Assembly: GCF_033343995.1 (NCBI RefSeq)
Contig: NZ_CP137573.1
Span: 3,567,001-3,631,000 of the forward strand
DNA: 64,000 bases
Source of the DNA: Streptomyces sp. HUAS YS2
Lineage (GTDB): Bacteria > Actinomycetota > Actinomycetes > Streptomycetales > Streptomycetaceae
Direction of reading: 5' to 3'
Positions 46,754-57,485 of this stretch are shown here, in pieces. A program made the position numbers and the translations under genes. Every line of letters begins with the position of its first letter. Positions within the stretch are counted from its first letter, which is position 1. The notes beneath the pieces are model-generated. The model had not been told where the DNA came from and searched no databases. It saw only the letters and a program-made list of their open reading frames with translations.

Positions 46754-49605
46754 CCGCCGCGCGACACGTCTTCGCGGTGCTGGGGCCGCAGCAGGGCAGC
46801 GGCGTCCTGCTCACCCCGCATCTCGTCCTGACCAGCGCCCATGTCGTCGGCGAGAACGAGTACGCCGGCGTCGCCGCCATAGGCCGGGCCGGGCCGCTCG
46901 CGTTACGTGTGATCAGGTCCGACGACGAGCTCGACTTCGCGCTCCTGCACAGCGAGGAGCCCCTCGGCCCCGCTCCCGTGCTCGGCGCACTCGCCACCGA
47001 CCGCCCGGTGCCCGGCTGCGAGATCCTCGGCTTCCCCCGGATCCAGCGGTACGAAGGGCAGCGGCTCGATCTGGACCAGTTCACCGGCACCGCCCTGCCC
47101 ATGGCCGGCCTCGTGCGCCGGACGCTCTCCGTCGAGCTGGACGGCCCGCCCGTCACCGCCGACGAGCACGGCCCCTCACCCCTCGCGGGCCTCTCCGGCG
47201 CGCCCGTCTACGCCGACGACGGGCTCATCGGCATCGTGCGCGCCGTCCCGCGCGGCCGGGGCCACCGGCGTCTGGAGTGCGTGCCGCTCAGTGCCGTCCT
47301 CGAGCACCCGGACGTCCGCCGGCTCCTGCCCCGCGACTTCGCCCCGCCCGCCCCGGTCACCCGCACCCACCCCGGGGACCGGCCGTACGAGCGGGAGTAC
47401 GCGGACGCCCTCGGCGTCGCCTACCGCCGTACGAAGATCTTCGGCCTGGACGAGCTGGACCGCCGGGCCTCCGAGTGGGATCTGGACACCGCCTACCTGT
47501 CCCTGGAGGCCGCCGCCAGGAACCGCGGCGGCGCCGAGCCCGTCCCGCACCGGATCGACGAGCTGCTGGCCGCGCGGCCCCGGGTCCTGATCCGCGGGGA
47601 CGCGGGCGCGGGCAAGACCACGCTGCTGTGGTGGCTGGCCGCGCACGCGGCCGCCGGGACGCTCGGACCCCACCTCGCCGAGCTGAACGGGCTCGTGCCC
47701 TTCGTCGTCCCGCTCCGTACGCTGCGCGCCCGCGACACGGGCTTCCCCGGACTCGCCGAACTCCCCGGTGTCGCGGGCCTCGTGGTCGACGCCGCACCCG
47801 GGGGATGGGCCGGCCGGGTGCTCGCCGCGGGCCGGGGACTGCTGCTGGTCGACGGTCTCGACGAGGTGCCGCAGGAGGAGCGGGAGGCCGCCCACGCCTG
47901 GCTGTCCGGCCTGCTGGCCCGCTACCCCCGCACCCGCTGCGTGGCGACCGTGCGGCCGCTCGCCGTCGACCCCGACTGGCTCGGCTCGGAGAACTTCGAG
48001 GAACTGACGCTGCTGCCCATGCGGGACGCGGACATCCAGGCGTTCGTCGCCGCCTGGCACGCCGCGGCCCGCCTCGACGACGTCGACCCGGCCGGCCTCG
48101 ACGTGCTCGAACGGGACCTGGCTCTCCAGTTCAGCCACAATCCGGTCCTCGCCGACCTCGCCCGCACCCCGCTGCTCTGCGCGGTGATCTGCGCGCTGCA
48201 CCGGCTGCGCGAGGGCTTCCTGCCCGACACCCGCTGGGCGCTGTACCAGTCGGCGCTGCAACTGCTGCTCGGCGACCGGGACAAGCGCCGCCGGATCGAT
48301 GCCCCGGACGGCATCCGCATGTCCGTGGAGGAGCACCTGCAGCTGCTCCAGCGGATCGCGGCCTGGCTGGTGCGCGGCGGGCAGACGGAGTTCACCCGGC
48401 AGCAGGCGCTGCACCAGCTCGCCCGCGCCCTGCCGGGGATGCCGCGGGTCGCCGCCCAGGGCACGCCGACGGAGATACTGACCCACCTGCTCAACCGCAG
48501 CGGCCTGCTCCAGGAACGCGCCGACGACGTCTTCCAGTTCGCCCACCGCACCTTCCAGGACTTCCTGGCGGCCAAGGAGTTCGTCGAGGACGACCTCGTC
48601 CACGAGATGCTGCAACATGTGCGGGACCAGCAGTGGCACGACGTCCTGCTGCTGGCGGCCGGGCACTGCTCCCGGCGCGAACTGCCGTTCCTGGTCGAGG
48701 GCGTGCTCGAGGCCGGCTCGGCCGTCCGCGACCGGGGCCGGAAGACGACCCTGTACGTCCTGGCGGCGCGCTGCGCCCAGCACGCCGCGTGGCTCTCCGA
48801 GCCGCTGCACGCCCGGGTCCGCAAGGCGGTGAAGTCGGTGCTGCCGCCCCGCAACGCCACCCAGTTGCCCCAGCTCGCCGCCCTCGGCCCCTACCTGCTG
48901 CCCCTTCTGCCGTCCCCGGAGAAGACGCCCAAGGACGCGCTGACGATGATCGTCTCGCTGATCTGCGAGGTCGGCGGCTCGGAGGCGGTCCCGTACGCCC
49001 GGGACTTCGCCGGGTCGGATCCGACAGCCACACTGGCGGTGAACTGGGCCAGATTCCCCACCCAGTTGTACGCCCGCGAGGTACTCTCTCGAGCCGATCT
49101 GGCGAACGCCGTGCTGCTCGTGAGCGAGCCCGACCAGCTGCCTCTGCTGCGTACGCTGCCGCAGGCCCGTCGGCTCTACTTCCGCGGCTCCTTCGACGCG
49201 AACACGCTGACCGACGCACTCACCGGGCGGACGGCGGACACGCTGGTGATCCGGGAGAACGGCGTCCTCGGCGATCTCGGCTTCCTGCGTTCCTGTGGGC
49301 GGGATCTCCGGACGCTACGGATCGACCAGTGCCCACACGTCCAGATCGCCGCACTCACCGGGCTCGACTCACTGGACGAGCTGCATCTGGTCGACCAACG
49401 GCTGGGGGCCGGGGATCTGGAGGCCGTCGCCAAACTGTCCGGCCTCGCCAAGCTGTACCTCGTGCCCGAGGCGGCCGACGGGGGGCTCGATCTGACTCCC
49501 CTGCACGCGGCGTCGCGGCGGCTTCACGTGCACGCGTTCGGCGTCCCCGAACGCCGCATCACCGGCCGTGCGGCCCTCGGCTCCCGTCTGACCGTGCACA
49601 GCTAG
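46750..49605 (+). CDS. Trypsin-like protease fused to a NACHT ATPase
   Basis: A 951-residue fusion. The N-terminal trypsin-like domain (about 1-200) keeps all three catalytic residues: His31 in TSAHVVG, Asp62 in DELDFALL and Ser149 in GLSGAPVYAD. A linker carries the same ASEWDLDTAYLSLEAAA block as the first gene. The NACHT domain has Walker A GDAGAGKTTL (283-292), Walker B LLLVDGLDEVP (about 364-374) and AHRTFQDFLAAKEFV near 597. The C-terminus has HEAT- and LRR-like parts. Likely the sensor opens on ligand, oligomerises and activates the protease. A TTA codon at 46903-46905 (residue 52) makes translation dependent on the bldA tRNA. Confidence 0.87.
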   Translation: MTAARHVFAVLGPQQGSGVLLTPHLVLTSAHVVGENEYAGVAAIGRAGPLALRVIRSDDELDFALLHSEEPLGPAPVLGALATDRPVPGCEILGFPRIQRYEGQRLDLDQFTGTALPMAGLVRRTLSVELDGPPVTADEHGPSPLAGLSGAPVYADDGLIGIVRAVPRGRGHRRLECVPLSAVLEHPDVRRLLPRDFAPPAPVTRTHPGDRPYEREYADALGVAYRRTKIFGLDELDRRASEWDLDTAYLSLEAAARNRGGAEPVPHRIDELLAARPRVLIRGDAGAGKTTLLWWLAAHAAAGTLGPHLAELNGLVPFVVPLRTLRARDTGFPGLAELPGVAGLVVDAAPGGWAGRVLAAGRGLLLVDGLDEVPQEEREAAHAWLSGLLARYPRTRCVATVRPLAVDPDWLGSENFEELTLLPMRDADIQAFVAAWHAAARLDDVDPAGLDVLERDLALQFSHNPVLADLARTPLLCAVICALHRLREGFLPDTRWALYQSALQLLLGDRDKRRRIDAPDGIRMSVEEHLQLLQRIAAWLVRGGQTEFTRQQALHQLARALPGMPRVAAQGTPTEILTHLLNRSGLLQERADDVFQFAHRTFQDFLAAKEFVEDDLVHEMLQHVRDQQWHDVLLLAAGHCSRRELPFLVEGVLEAGSAVRDRGRKTTLYVLAARCAQHAAWLSEPLHARVRKAVKSVLPPRNATQLPQLAALGPYLLPLLPSPEKTPKDALTMIVSLICEVGGSEAVPYARDFAGSDPTATLAVNWARFPTQLYAREVLSRADLANAVLLVSEPDQLPLLRTLPQARRLYFRGSFDANTLTDALTGRTADTLVIRENGVLGDLGFLRSCGRDLRTLRIDQCPHVQIAALTGLDSLDELHLVDQRLGAGDLEAVAKLSGLAKLYLVPEAADGGLDLTPLHAASRRLHVHAFGVPERRITGRAALGSRLTVHS
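46903..46905 (+). promoter_or_regulatory. In-frame TTA codon (bldA-dependent control)
   Basis: The codon is in frame with 46750 and encodes Leu52 in GPLALRVIRS, inside the protease domain. TTA is read only by the bldA tRNA in Streptomyces, which is abundant late in growth. A reading-frame check (46903-46750 is a multiple of three) supports it. Confidence 0.85.
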
Positions 49606-49655
49606 CAAAGGGGCGGCCCCCGGAACCGGTTCGGTTCCGGGGGCCGCCCCTTTGC
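49605..49655. terminator. Bidirectional terminator between the NACHT operon and clpC
   Basis: A long near-perfect palindrome with GCAAAGGGGCGGCCCCCGG on the left and its complement on the right. It begins at the stop of the trypsin-NACHT gene and serves both convergent transcripts. Confidence 0.88.
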
Positions 49656-49682
49656 TCGGTCGCTCAGCCGCTCGGCGCGGCC

Positions 49683-52208
<2,526 letters not shown>

Positions 52209-52651
52209 CGTTAATCGCTCCTCAGAGCGGTCAGTCAGTTAGGGGTCGATCCCCTCCCTGTCCTTCCGCAGCTTAGTCCCGCAAGCGGGGACCGCTCATT
52301 CCAACTGCCGACACCCGTCCTTGGCCTCCTGACCCCGAACGCCGACAACCGTCCTAACCCGATGGTGCGAGACGATGTTCCCGCAGGCCAGGCAGTTACC
52401 CGTGCCATCAGTACGCCGATGGCGAACGTGAGACGCCAAAGCCCGCGTGTCGCCCCTCCCCACTAGGAATGTCTTACCCGTAAGCACTGACACTCCATGC
52501 GGCATACCCCGGTTCCCTCCGCTACGGGCGAACACCCTTGCGCCGCCGAATGCGTCCGCACGCCCCCGCCGTGAACACGGCGTGCGACGGGTGGTGAACC
52601 GTGCGTCACCATGAGGCGTAACCATTCGGCAGTCGCGGGAGTTCCCCGGGC
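52209..52651. other. Gap upstream of clpC
   Basis: A 443-base gap between divergent clpC and the SCO3374-family gene. It holds the clpC promoter region. GTCCCGC and GCGGGGAC at 52276-52292 form an imperfect dyad that could be a regulator site, and CGCTC/GAGCG lies near the clpC ribosome site. Neither matches a consensus I know well enough to name. No convincing small gene is seen. Confidence 0.45.
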
Positions 52652-53203
52652 ATGGCGCTCACCGTCCCGCTCCCCCGCTCACCGTCCGAGTACGGCCTCG
52701 CGCGGTGGTACGAGCACGAGCTCGGCTGGCCGACCGCCGACGGGCCGCCGCTGCTGCTGCCGACCGGGATCCGGTTCGACGTGCTCGAGCTTCCCGCGGC
52801 GGCGGGACACGCGGTACTGCGGCGGGTGGGCGCCACCGGCCCCGTGGCCCTCATGGGGCGCAGGATGCGGCTGCTCGTGGCCGCGGGGAGCGCGGAGGAG
52901 CTGCCGGGGCTGCTCGGCTGGCTGGAGTGGGGCGGGATCGCCCTGGACCTCGCCGGCCTGGGGCCGGGCGGCCGGATGACCGCTCCCGTTCCCCCAGGAT
53001 GGAGCGGTTCCGACCGGCCGGGCGCCGCGGTGTGGCTGCGGCCCCCCGTGCCCGGCCGCGAGGTCGAGTCGTCGTTGCCGGGGCTGCCGGTGGTAGGCGG
53101 CGATGGGGATGCCCCCGGTCTCGTACGACTGGTGGAGGCGGCGGCGACGGAATGCCACCGGCTCCGGCTGACGCGGACGGCTCAGCCGTTGGCCTTCTCG
53201 TAG
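52652..53203 (+). CDS. SCO3374-family protein (bifunctional primase/polymerase-like)
   Basis: A 183-residue protein conserved in Streptomyces. The start (LARWYEHELGWPTADGPPLL) and the later WLEWGGIALDLAGLGPGGRM look like a degenerate N-terminal DNA primase/polymerase domain, but the acidic catalytic residues are not clear, so activity is doubtful. Its position between clpC and lsr2 is the same as the S. coelicolor gene that names the family. Its 3' end overlaps the end of the convergent lsr2 gene by 22 bases. Confidence 0.72.
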   Translation: MALTVPLPRSPSEYGLARWYEHELGWPTADGPPLLLPTGIRFDVLELPAAAGHAVLRRVGATGPVALMGRRMRLLVAAGSAEELPGLLGWLEWGGIALDLAGLGPGGRMTAPVPPGWSGSDRPGAAVWLRPPVPGREVESSLPGLPVVGGDGDAPGLVRLVEAAATECHRLRLTRTAQPLAFS

Positions 53204-53517
53204 GCCTCGCGCACGGAGGCCGGGACGCGGCCGCGGTCGTTGACCTCGAAACCGTTCGCCTTGGCCCAGGCGCGAATTTCGGCGGTGTCCTTGTTCCCGC
53301 CGACCGCGACACGGCCCTTTCCACGGCCGGTGGCGGCACGGCCACCGGTGCGGCGGCCGCCCTTGGTGTACGGCTCGAGCAGGCCGCGGAGCTTGTCCGC
53401 GTTGGCGGTGGTGAGGTCGATCTCGTAGGTCTTGCCGTCCAGAGCGAACGTCACCGTCTCGTCCGCCTCGCCACCGTCGAGGTCGTCGACAAGAAGGACC
53501 TGAACCTTCTGTGCCAC
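53182..53517 (-). CDS. lsr2: Nucleoid-associated silencer Lsr2
   Basis: The actinobacterial H-NS-like protein that binds AT-rich DNA and silences foreign and metabolite genes, 111 residues. The N-terminal dimerisation domain (MAQKVQVLLVDDLDGGEAD, then VTFALDGKTYEIDL) and the C-terminal AT-hook-like DNA-binding part (RAWAKANGFEVNDRGRVPAS) are both present. GTG at 53517 replaces the ORF start at 53532 because family members begin MAQK. It is near clpC, as in other Streptomyces. Confidence 0.94.
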   Translation of the reverse strand: MAQKVQVLLVDDLDGGEADETVTFALDGKTYEIDLTTANADKLRGLLEPYTKGGRRTGGRAATGRGKGRVAVGGNKDTAEIRAWAKANGFEVNDRGRVPASVREAYEKANG

Positions 53518-53661
53518 CGGATTTCCTTTCATCGAAAATGCAGTACGCGGAAAGGAAACCGCTTTTCCCGGAAAAACACAAACCCCTGGCAGAGGTTCAG
53601 AAGCTCGGCAACGCGGGAAACGTGCGCGATTCGGACATAGGGATCCGGGCGCAGCTTACGA

Positions 53662-54204
53662 TCACAGGTGCAGAAGCATCCGACTGTTGCCCAAGGTGTT
53701 CGGCTTCACTCGTTCGAGACCGAGGAACTCCGCGACGCCCTCGTCATAGGAACGCAGGAGCTCGCTGTAGACATCTCCGTCGACGGGCGTCTCGCCGATC
53801 TCGACGAAGCCGTGCCTTGCGAAGAACTCGACTTCGAAGGTGAGGCAGAAAACCCGGCGGACGCCGAGCCATCGGGCGGTGTGCAACAACTTGTCCAGCA
53901 CCTGATGTCCCACCCGGGCGCCGCGGAAGTCCGGGTCGACCGCGAGCGTGCGCACTTCCGCCAGGTCTTCCCACATCACGTGGAGAGCACCGCAGCCGAC
54001 GACGACTCCGTCGGTGTCGCGTTCGGCGACCCAGAACTCCTGGATGTCCTCGTAAAGGGTGACCGTCGCTTTGTCGAGCAGGATGCCGCGGCGAACGAAC
54101 GGGTCGACGAGCCGGCGGACCGCGGCGACATCGGAGGTGCGGGCGCGGCGGACGGTGACGGCTTTCGCCGCGGCTTCGGAGACGGATGCGGAGGACGTCG
54201 ACAT
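53662..54204 (-). CDS. GNAT-family amino-acid N-acetyltransferase
   Basis: A 180-residue acetyltransferase resembling the short, kinase-less ArgA type that acetylates glutamate for arginine synthesis. It has TVRRARTSDVAAVRRLVDPF, GCGALHVMWEDLAEVRTLAV, the CoA-binding segment FRGARVGHQVLDKLL, and VFCLTFEVEFFARHGFVEIG. The substrate is inferred, not shown. It starts nine bases after the upstream BlaI-type regulator stop, so the two form an operon. Confidence 0.8.
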   Translation of the reverse strand: MSTSSASVSEAAAKAVTVRRARTSDVAAVRRLVDPFVRRGILLDKATVTLYEDIQEFWVAERDTDGVVVGCGALHVMWEDLAEVRTLAVDPDFRGARVGHQVLDKLLHTARWLGVRRVFCLTFEVEFFARHGFVEIGETPVDGDVYSELLRSYDEGVAEFLGLERVKPNTLGNSRMLLHL

Positions 54205-54213
54205 GAGGGGACG

Positions 54214-54648
54214 TTATCGCCCCGGCTCAGAGGTGTCCTCGCCACCCTCCGCGGTGCTCCGGGAGAGCCCTTCCGGCGGATTGGGGGTGTCCCGCTGGAC
54301 GATCCGGACGGCGTCGTCGAGGGCTTCGCGCTGCTCGGCGGACATCATGCCGAAGAAGGCGACCAGGGCGGCGGCGGGGTTGTCGCTCTGCGCCCAAGCC
54401 TCGTTCATGAGGGCTGCGGAGTACGCGGCCCGGGTGGAGACCGCGGTATATCGATAGGCCCGGCCGTCGACTTCCCGGCGTACCCAGCCCTTCTGATGGA
54501 GATTGTCCATTACGGTCATGACGGTGGTGTAGGCGATGGACCGTTCCTGCTGGAGATCCTCCAGGACTTCCCGGACGGTCACCGGGCGGTTCCATTGCCA
54601 GACGCGTGTCATGACGGCGTCTTCGAGCTCTCCCAATTGACGGGGCAC
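54214..54648 (-). CDS. BlaI/MecI/CopY-family transcription regulator
   Basis: A 144-residue winged-helix repressor. The DNA-binding domain is LGELEDAVMTRVWQWNRPVT, TVREVLEDLQQERSIAYTTV and MDNLHQKGWVRREVDGRAYR. The C-terminus is helical and acidic. The partner sensor proteases of the BlaR1 type are not adjacent; the closest gene is the acetyltransferase nine bases downstream, so this may regulate that gene. Confidence 0.88.
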   Translation of the reverse strand: MPRQLGELEDAVMTRVWQWNRPVTVREVLEDLQQERSIAYTTVMTVMDNLHQKGWVRREVDGRAYRYTAVSTRAAYSAALMNEAWAQSDNPAAALVAFFGMMSAEQREALDDAVRIVQRDTPNPPEGLSRSTAEGGEDTSEPGR

Positions 54649-54733
54649 ATTGCCACCTTAGTCCGCGATCCCGCCGAAATGGCCGGTTATTGCCGTGGCG
54701 GACGGGGCGAACCGAGTGAAGTACACACAAAAA

Positions 54734-54765
54734 GGGCGCACGCCACCGAAGTGGTCGTACGCCCT
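54734..54765 (-). terminator. Terminator of the small membrane-protein gene
   Basis: Minus strand: AGGGCGTACGACCAC, TTCG-type loop, then GTGGCGTGCGCCCTTTTTG. One or two mismatches in the stem, and a clear U run. Confidence 0.8.
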
Positions 54766-54783
54766 CTCGGGGTGACGGGCCGG

Positions 54784-54960
54784 CTAGCGGGCGGCGCCGT
54801 CCGCCGGGCGGGCGGCCTCGGCGCGAGCGATCGCCGCGTCCACGGCCGCGTCCTCCTTGGCCTTGTTGGGTCCGCCCTGGCTCTTGACGATCGTCACGAC
54901 GAGGCCGATGAAGAAGGCGGCCATCACGACGGGGGGCAGGAGCGCGGATACGTATTCCAT
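54784..54960 (-). CDS. Small membrane protein
   Basis: A 58-residue protein with a single membrane segment at the start (LLPPVVMAAFFIGLVVTIVK) and a polar, Ala-rich tail (AAVDAAIARAEAARPADGAA). ATG at 54960 and TAG at 54784, with its own terminator downstream. Function unknown; the gene between the BlaI-type regulator and the hypothetical protein at 54975 is in a leftward run. It is too short to be found by length-limited gene calling. Confidence 0.72.
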   Translation of the reverse strand: MEYVSALLPPVVMAAFFIGLVVTIVKSQGGPNKAKEDAAVDAAIARAEAARPADGAAR

Positions 54961-54974
54961 GGCGTCCAGAGTAG

Positions 54975-55559
54975 CTATCCGGCGGCGCGTTCCTCGGGCG
55001 GGGGCGGCGGGACGGGCCGGCGGCGCGGCGGGAAGACCTCGGACGGCTTGGGGACCGGGCGCTCGTCCGGCTTCGGCGCGGGCCTGCCGGGCTTGGGCTT
55101 CTCCTCCGCGGCGCGCCCGCCGGGCAGCGCGAGCAGCCGGGTGCGGGGCGCCGGGGCGGCCTTGGCAAGCCGGGTCCGCAGCGACCGCTCGGCGAGCACC
55201 GCGCAGCGCTCCAGGAGCGCCGCGGCGACCGGCCGCTCGCGCAGCGAGCGCAGCGCCGCGAGGTCCTCGGGACGGGGGTCGTAGCCGGCCGCCAGGGCGT
55301 CCTGGAGCAGCTCCAGGTAGCCGGGGGCGGAGCCGGGGAGGGTGGCGCGGTAGCGGCCGAGGTCGGCGAGCAGGAACGCGCGCAGTCGCCCGGCCTCGCG
55401 GACGGCCTCGTCGAGCGCGTCCGCGAGCCGCAGGCAGTCCTGCACGTCCTCATGGTCGAGGGGCGTCGGGCACAGGGCACTGGCGAGCGCGCGCCGCAGC
55501 ACGCGCAGCTCGTCCGCACCGAAGGCCAGTCCGCCGCGGGATCCGTATGGCGTGGGCAT
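54975..55559 (-). CDS. Conserved hypothetical protein
   Basis: A 194-residue protein. The front half is helical (LRVLRRALASALCPTPLDHE, CLRLADALDEAVREAGRLRA, GYLELLQDALAAGYDPRPED) and the back third is a Pro/Arg/Lys-rich, probably disordered tail. I do not recognise a domain. ATG at 55559. It is upstream of the small membrane gene by 14 bases and may be cotranscribed. Confidence 0.65.
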   Translation of the reverse strand: MPTPYGSRGGLAFGADELRVLRRALASALCPTPLDHEDVQDCLRLADALDEAVREAGRLRAFLLADLGRYRATLPGSAPGYLELLQDALAAGYDPRPEDLAALRSLRERPVAAALLERCAVLAERSLRTRLAKAAPAPRTRLLALPGGRAAEEKPKPGRPAPKPDERPVPKPSEVFPPRRRPVPPPPPEERAAG

Positions 55560-55653
55560 GCGGCGACGATACGCGCTAATCAGACAAACTTCGCTTATCT
55601 GTGCTTTTGTGGCGCGCCGATCGGCCGCCCCGCCCCGGGTCCCCCTCCTCGAC

Positions 55654-56457
55654 TCAGAGCCGCGCGGTGTTGCGCTCGTAGACCAGGCGGAGGCCGATCA
55701 GGGTCAGCCACGGCTCGTGGGCGTCGATCTCGGTGGACTCGCCCAGGACCATCGGCGCCAGGCCGCCCGTCGCGATCACCGTGACGTCCGCCGGGTCGCC
55801 GGAACCGGCCAGCTCGCGCTTCATCCGGGCCACCACGCCGTCGACCTGGCCGGCGAAGCCGAAGACGATGCCCGACTGCATGCACTCGACGGTGTTCTTG
55901 CCGATCACACTGCGCGGCCGGGCCAGCTCGATCTTGCGGAGCTGGGCGCCCCTGACGCCCAGCGCCTCCACCGAGATCTCAATGCCCGGCGCGATCGCGC
56001 CGCCCGCGTACTCGCCGCGCGCGGTGATCGCGTCGTACGTCGTCGCCGTGCCGAAGTCGACGACGATCGCCGGGCCCCCGTACAGCTCGACCGCGGCGAC
56101 CGTGTTGACGATGCGGTCGGCGCCGACCTCCTTCGGGTTGTCCGCGAGGATCGGGACGCCCGTCTTGACGCCCGGCTCCACCAGGACCGCCGGGACGTCC
56201 CCGTAGTACCGGCGCGTCACCTCACGCAGCTCGTGCAGCACCGTCGGCACCGTCGAGCAGATCGCGATGCCCTCGATGCCGTCGCCCAGTTCCTCGCCCA
56301 GCAGCGGATGCATGCCCATCAGTCCCTGCAGAAGGACCGCCAGCTCGTCGGCAGTGCGGCGCGGATCCGTCGAGATCCTCCAGTGCTCCACGACCTCTTC
56401 GCCGTCGAAGAGGCCGAGAGTGGTCTGGGTGTTGCCGACGTCGATGGTGAGCAGCAT
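55654..56457 (-). CDS. coaX: Type III pantothenate kinase
   Basis: The first step in coenzyme A synthesis, phosphorylating pantothenate. It is 267 residues of the acetate kinase-like fold: LLTIDVGNTQTTLGLFDG, ICSTVPTVLHELREVTRR, VVDFGTATTYDAITARGEYA and GGAIAPGIEISVEAL, with VIATGGLAPMVLGEST near the end. It is the last gene of the panC-nadB-nadC-coaX operon: its ATG (56457) shares one base with the nadC stop. Confidence 0.95.
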   Translation of the reverse strand: MLLTIDVGNTQTTLGLFDGEEVVEHWRISTDPRRTADELAVLLQGLMGMHPLLGEELGDGIEGIAICSTVPTVLHELREVTRRYYGDVPAVLVEPGVKTGVPILADNPKEVGADRIVNTVAAVELYGGPAIVVDFGTATTYDAITARGEYAGGAIAPGIEISVEALGVRGAQLRKIELARPRSVIGKNTVECMQSGIVFGFAGQVDGVVARMKRELAGSGDPADVTVIATGGLAPMVLGESTEIDAHEPWLTLIGLRLVYERNTARL

Positions 56458-57485
56458 CAGACGGCCGCCTCGGAGGCCTCGCGCAGGTCGAGACCGATGT
56501 CCAGGATCGGCGACGAGTGCGTGAGGCCGCCGACCGCCAGGTAGTCGACGCCGGTCGCCGCGTACGCCGCCGCGTTGTCCAGCGTCAGCCGGCCGGAGGA
56601 CTCCAGGGCCGCGCGGCCGGCGACCAGGGCGACGGCCTCCTCGGTCTCGGAGGGGGTGAAGTTGTCGAGCAGGATCAGGTCGGCGCCCGCGTCCAGGACC
56701 TCGCGGACCTGGTGCATCGTGTCGACCTCGACCTCGATCGGGACCTCCGGGAACTGCTCGCGGACGGCCTTGAAGGCCTGCGCGACGCCGCCCGCGGCTA
56801 CCACGTGGTTGTCCTTGACCAGCGCCGCGTCCGAGAGGGACATGCGGTGGTTGACGCCGCCGCCGCAGCGCACCGCGTACTTCTCCAGGGCGCGCAGGCC
56901 CGGCGTCGTCTTGCGGGTGTCGCGGACCCGGGCCCTGGTGCCCTCCAGGGCGTCCGCCCACCTGCGGGTGGCGGTGGCGATGCCGGAGAGCCGGCACAGG
57001 ATGTTCAGCGCGCTGCGCTCGCCGGTCAGCAGGTCGCGGGTGCGGCTGGTGACGGAGAGCAGGACCTGCCCGGCCTCGACCCGCGCGCCGTCCTCGACGT
57101 GCCGCTCGACCTCGAACTCGTCGGTGCAGACGATCGACAGGACCGCCTCGGCGACCCGCAGGCCGGCCACGACGCCCGCCTCGCGGGCGGTGAAGTCCGC
57201 GGTGGCGACGGCGTCCTCGGGGACGGTCGCGACGGTGGTGACGTCCACCCCGCCGTCGAGGTCCTCCGCGATCGCCAGGTGGGCGATGTCCTCGACCTGG
57301 ATCGGGTCGAGGCCGGCCTCGGCGAGGAGTTCGGCGAGGGCCGGGTCGAGCCCGCACTCGTACACCTCGTCGCCCTCCGCGCAGCCGCAGCCGTCGCCGC
57401 AGCCGCCCGTGGACTCGGCCGGGGCGTTGATGTGGATCAGGGGCACGTCCACGGGCTGCGGACGTGCTTCTTCGGGCGTGCTCAC
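56457..57485 (-). CDS. nadC: Quinolinate phosphoribosyltransferase (NadC) with cysteine-rich N-terminus
   Basis: It forms nicotinate mononucleotide from quinolinate in NAD synthesis. It is 342 residues, longer than usual because of an N-terminal extension that includes CGDGCGCAEGDEVYECG, four cysteines in a short run. The core has LLTGERSALNILCRLSGIA, GGGVNHRMSLSDAALVKDNH, EVEVDTMHQVREVLDAGADL and ILLDNFTPSETEEAV. GTG at 57485 overlaps the nadB stop by four bases. The cysteine cluster could bind metal, but its role is unknown. Confidence 0.95.
   Translation of the reverse strand: MSTPEEARPQPVDVPLIHINAPAESTGGCGDGCGCAEGDEVYECGLDPALAELLAEAGLDPIQVEDIAHLAIAEDLDGGVDVTTVATVPEDAVATADFTAREAGVVAGLRVAEAVLSIVCTDEFEVERHVEDGARVEAGQVLLSVTSRTRDLLTGERSALNILCRLSGIATATRRWADALEGTRARVRDTRKTTPGLRALEKYAVRCGGGVNHRMSLSDAALVKDNHVVAAGGVAQAFKAVREQFPEVPIEVEVDTMHQVREVLDAGADLILLDNFTPSETEEAVALVAGRAALESSGRLTLDNAAAYAATGVDYLAVGGLTHSSPILDIGLDLREASEAAV

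Noticed and set aside
52209..52292. ClgR, HspR or SigR sites before clpC
   Set aside because: The dyad at 52276-52292 and the GGAAT-like box do not match the spacing of any consensus I know, so I did not name a regulator.
52296..52625. A 109-residue minus-strand reading frame upstream of clpC
   Set aside because: It has no domain and no clear ribosome site, and lies where the clpC promoter must be. I left it out.
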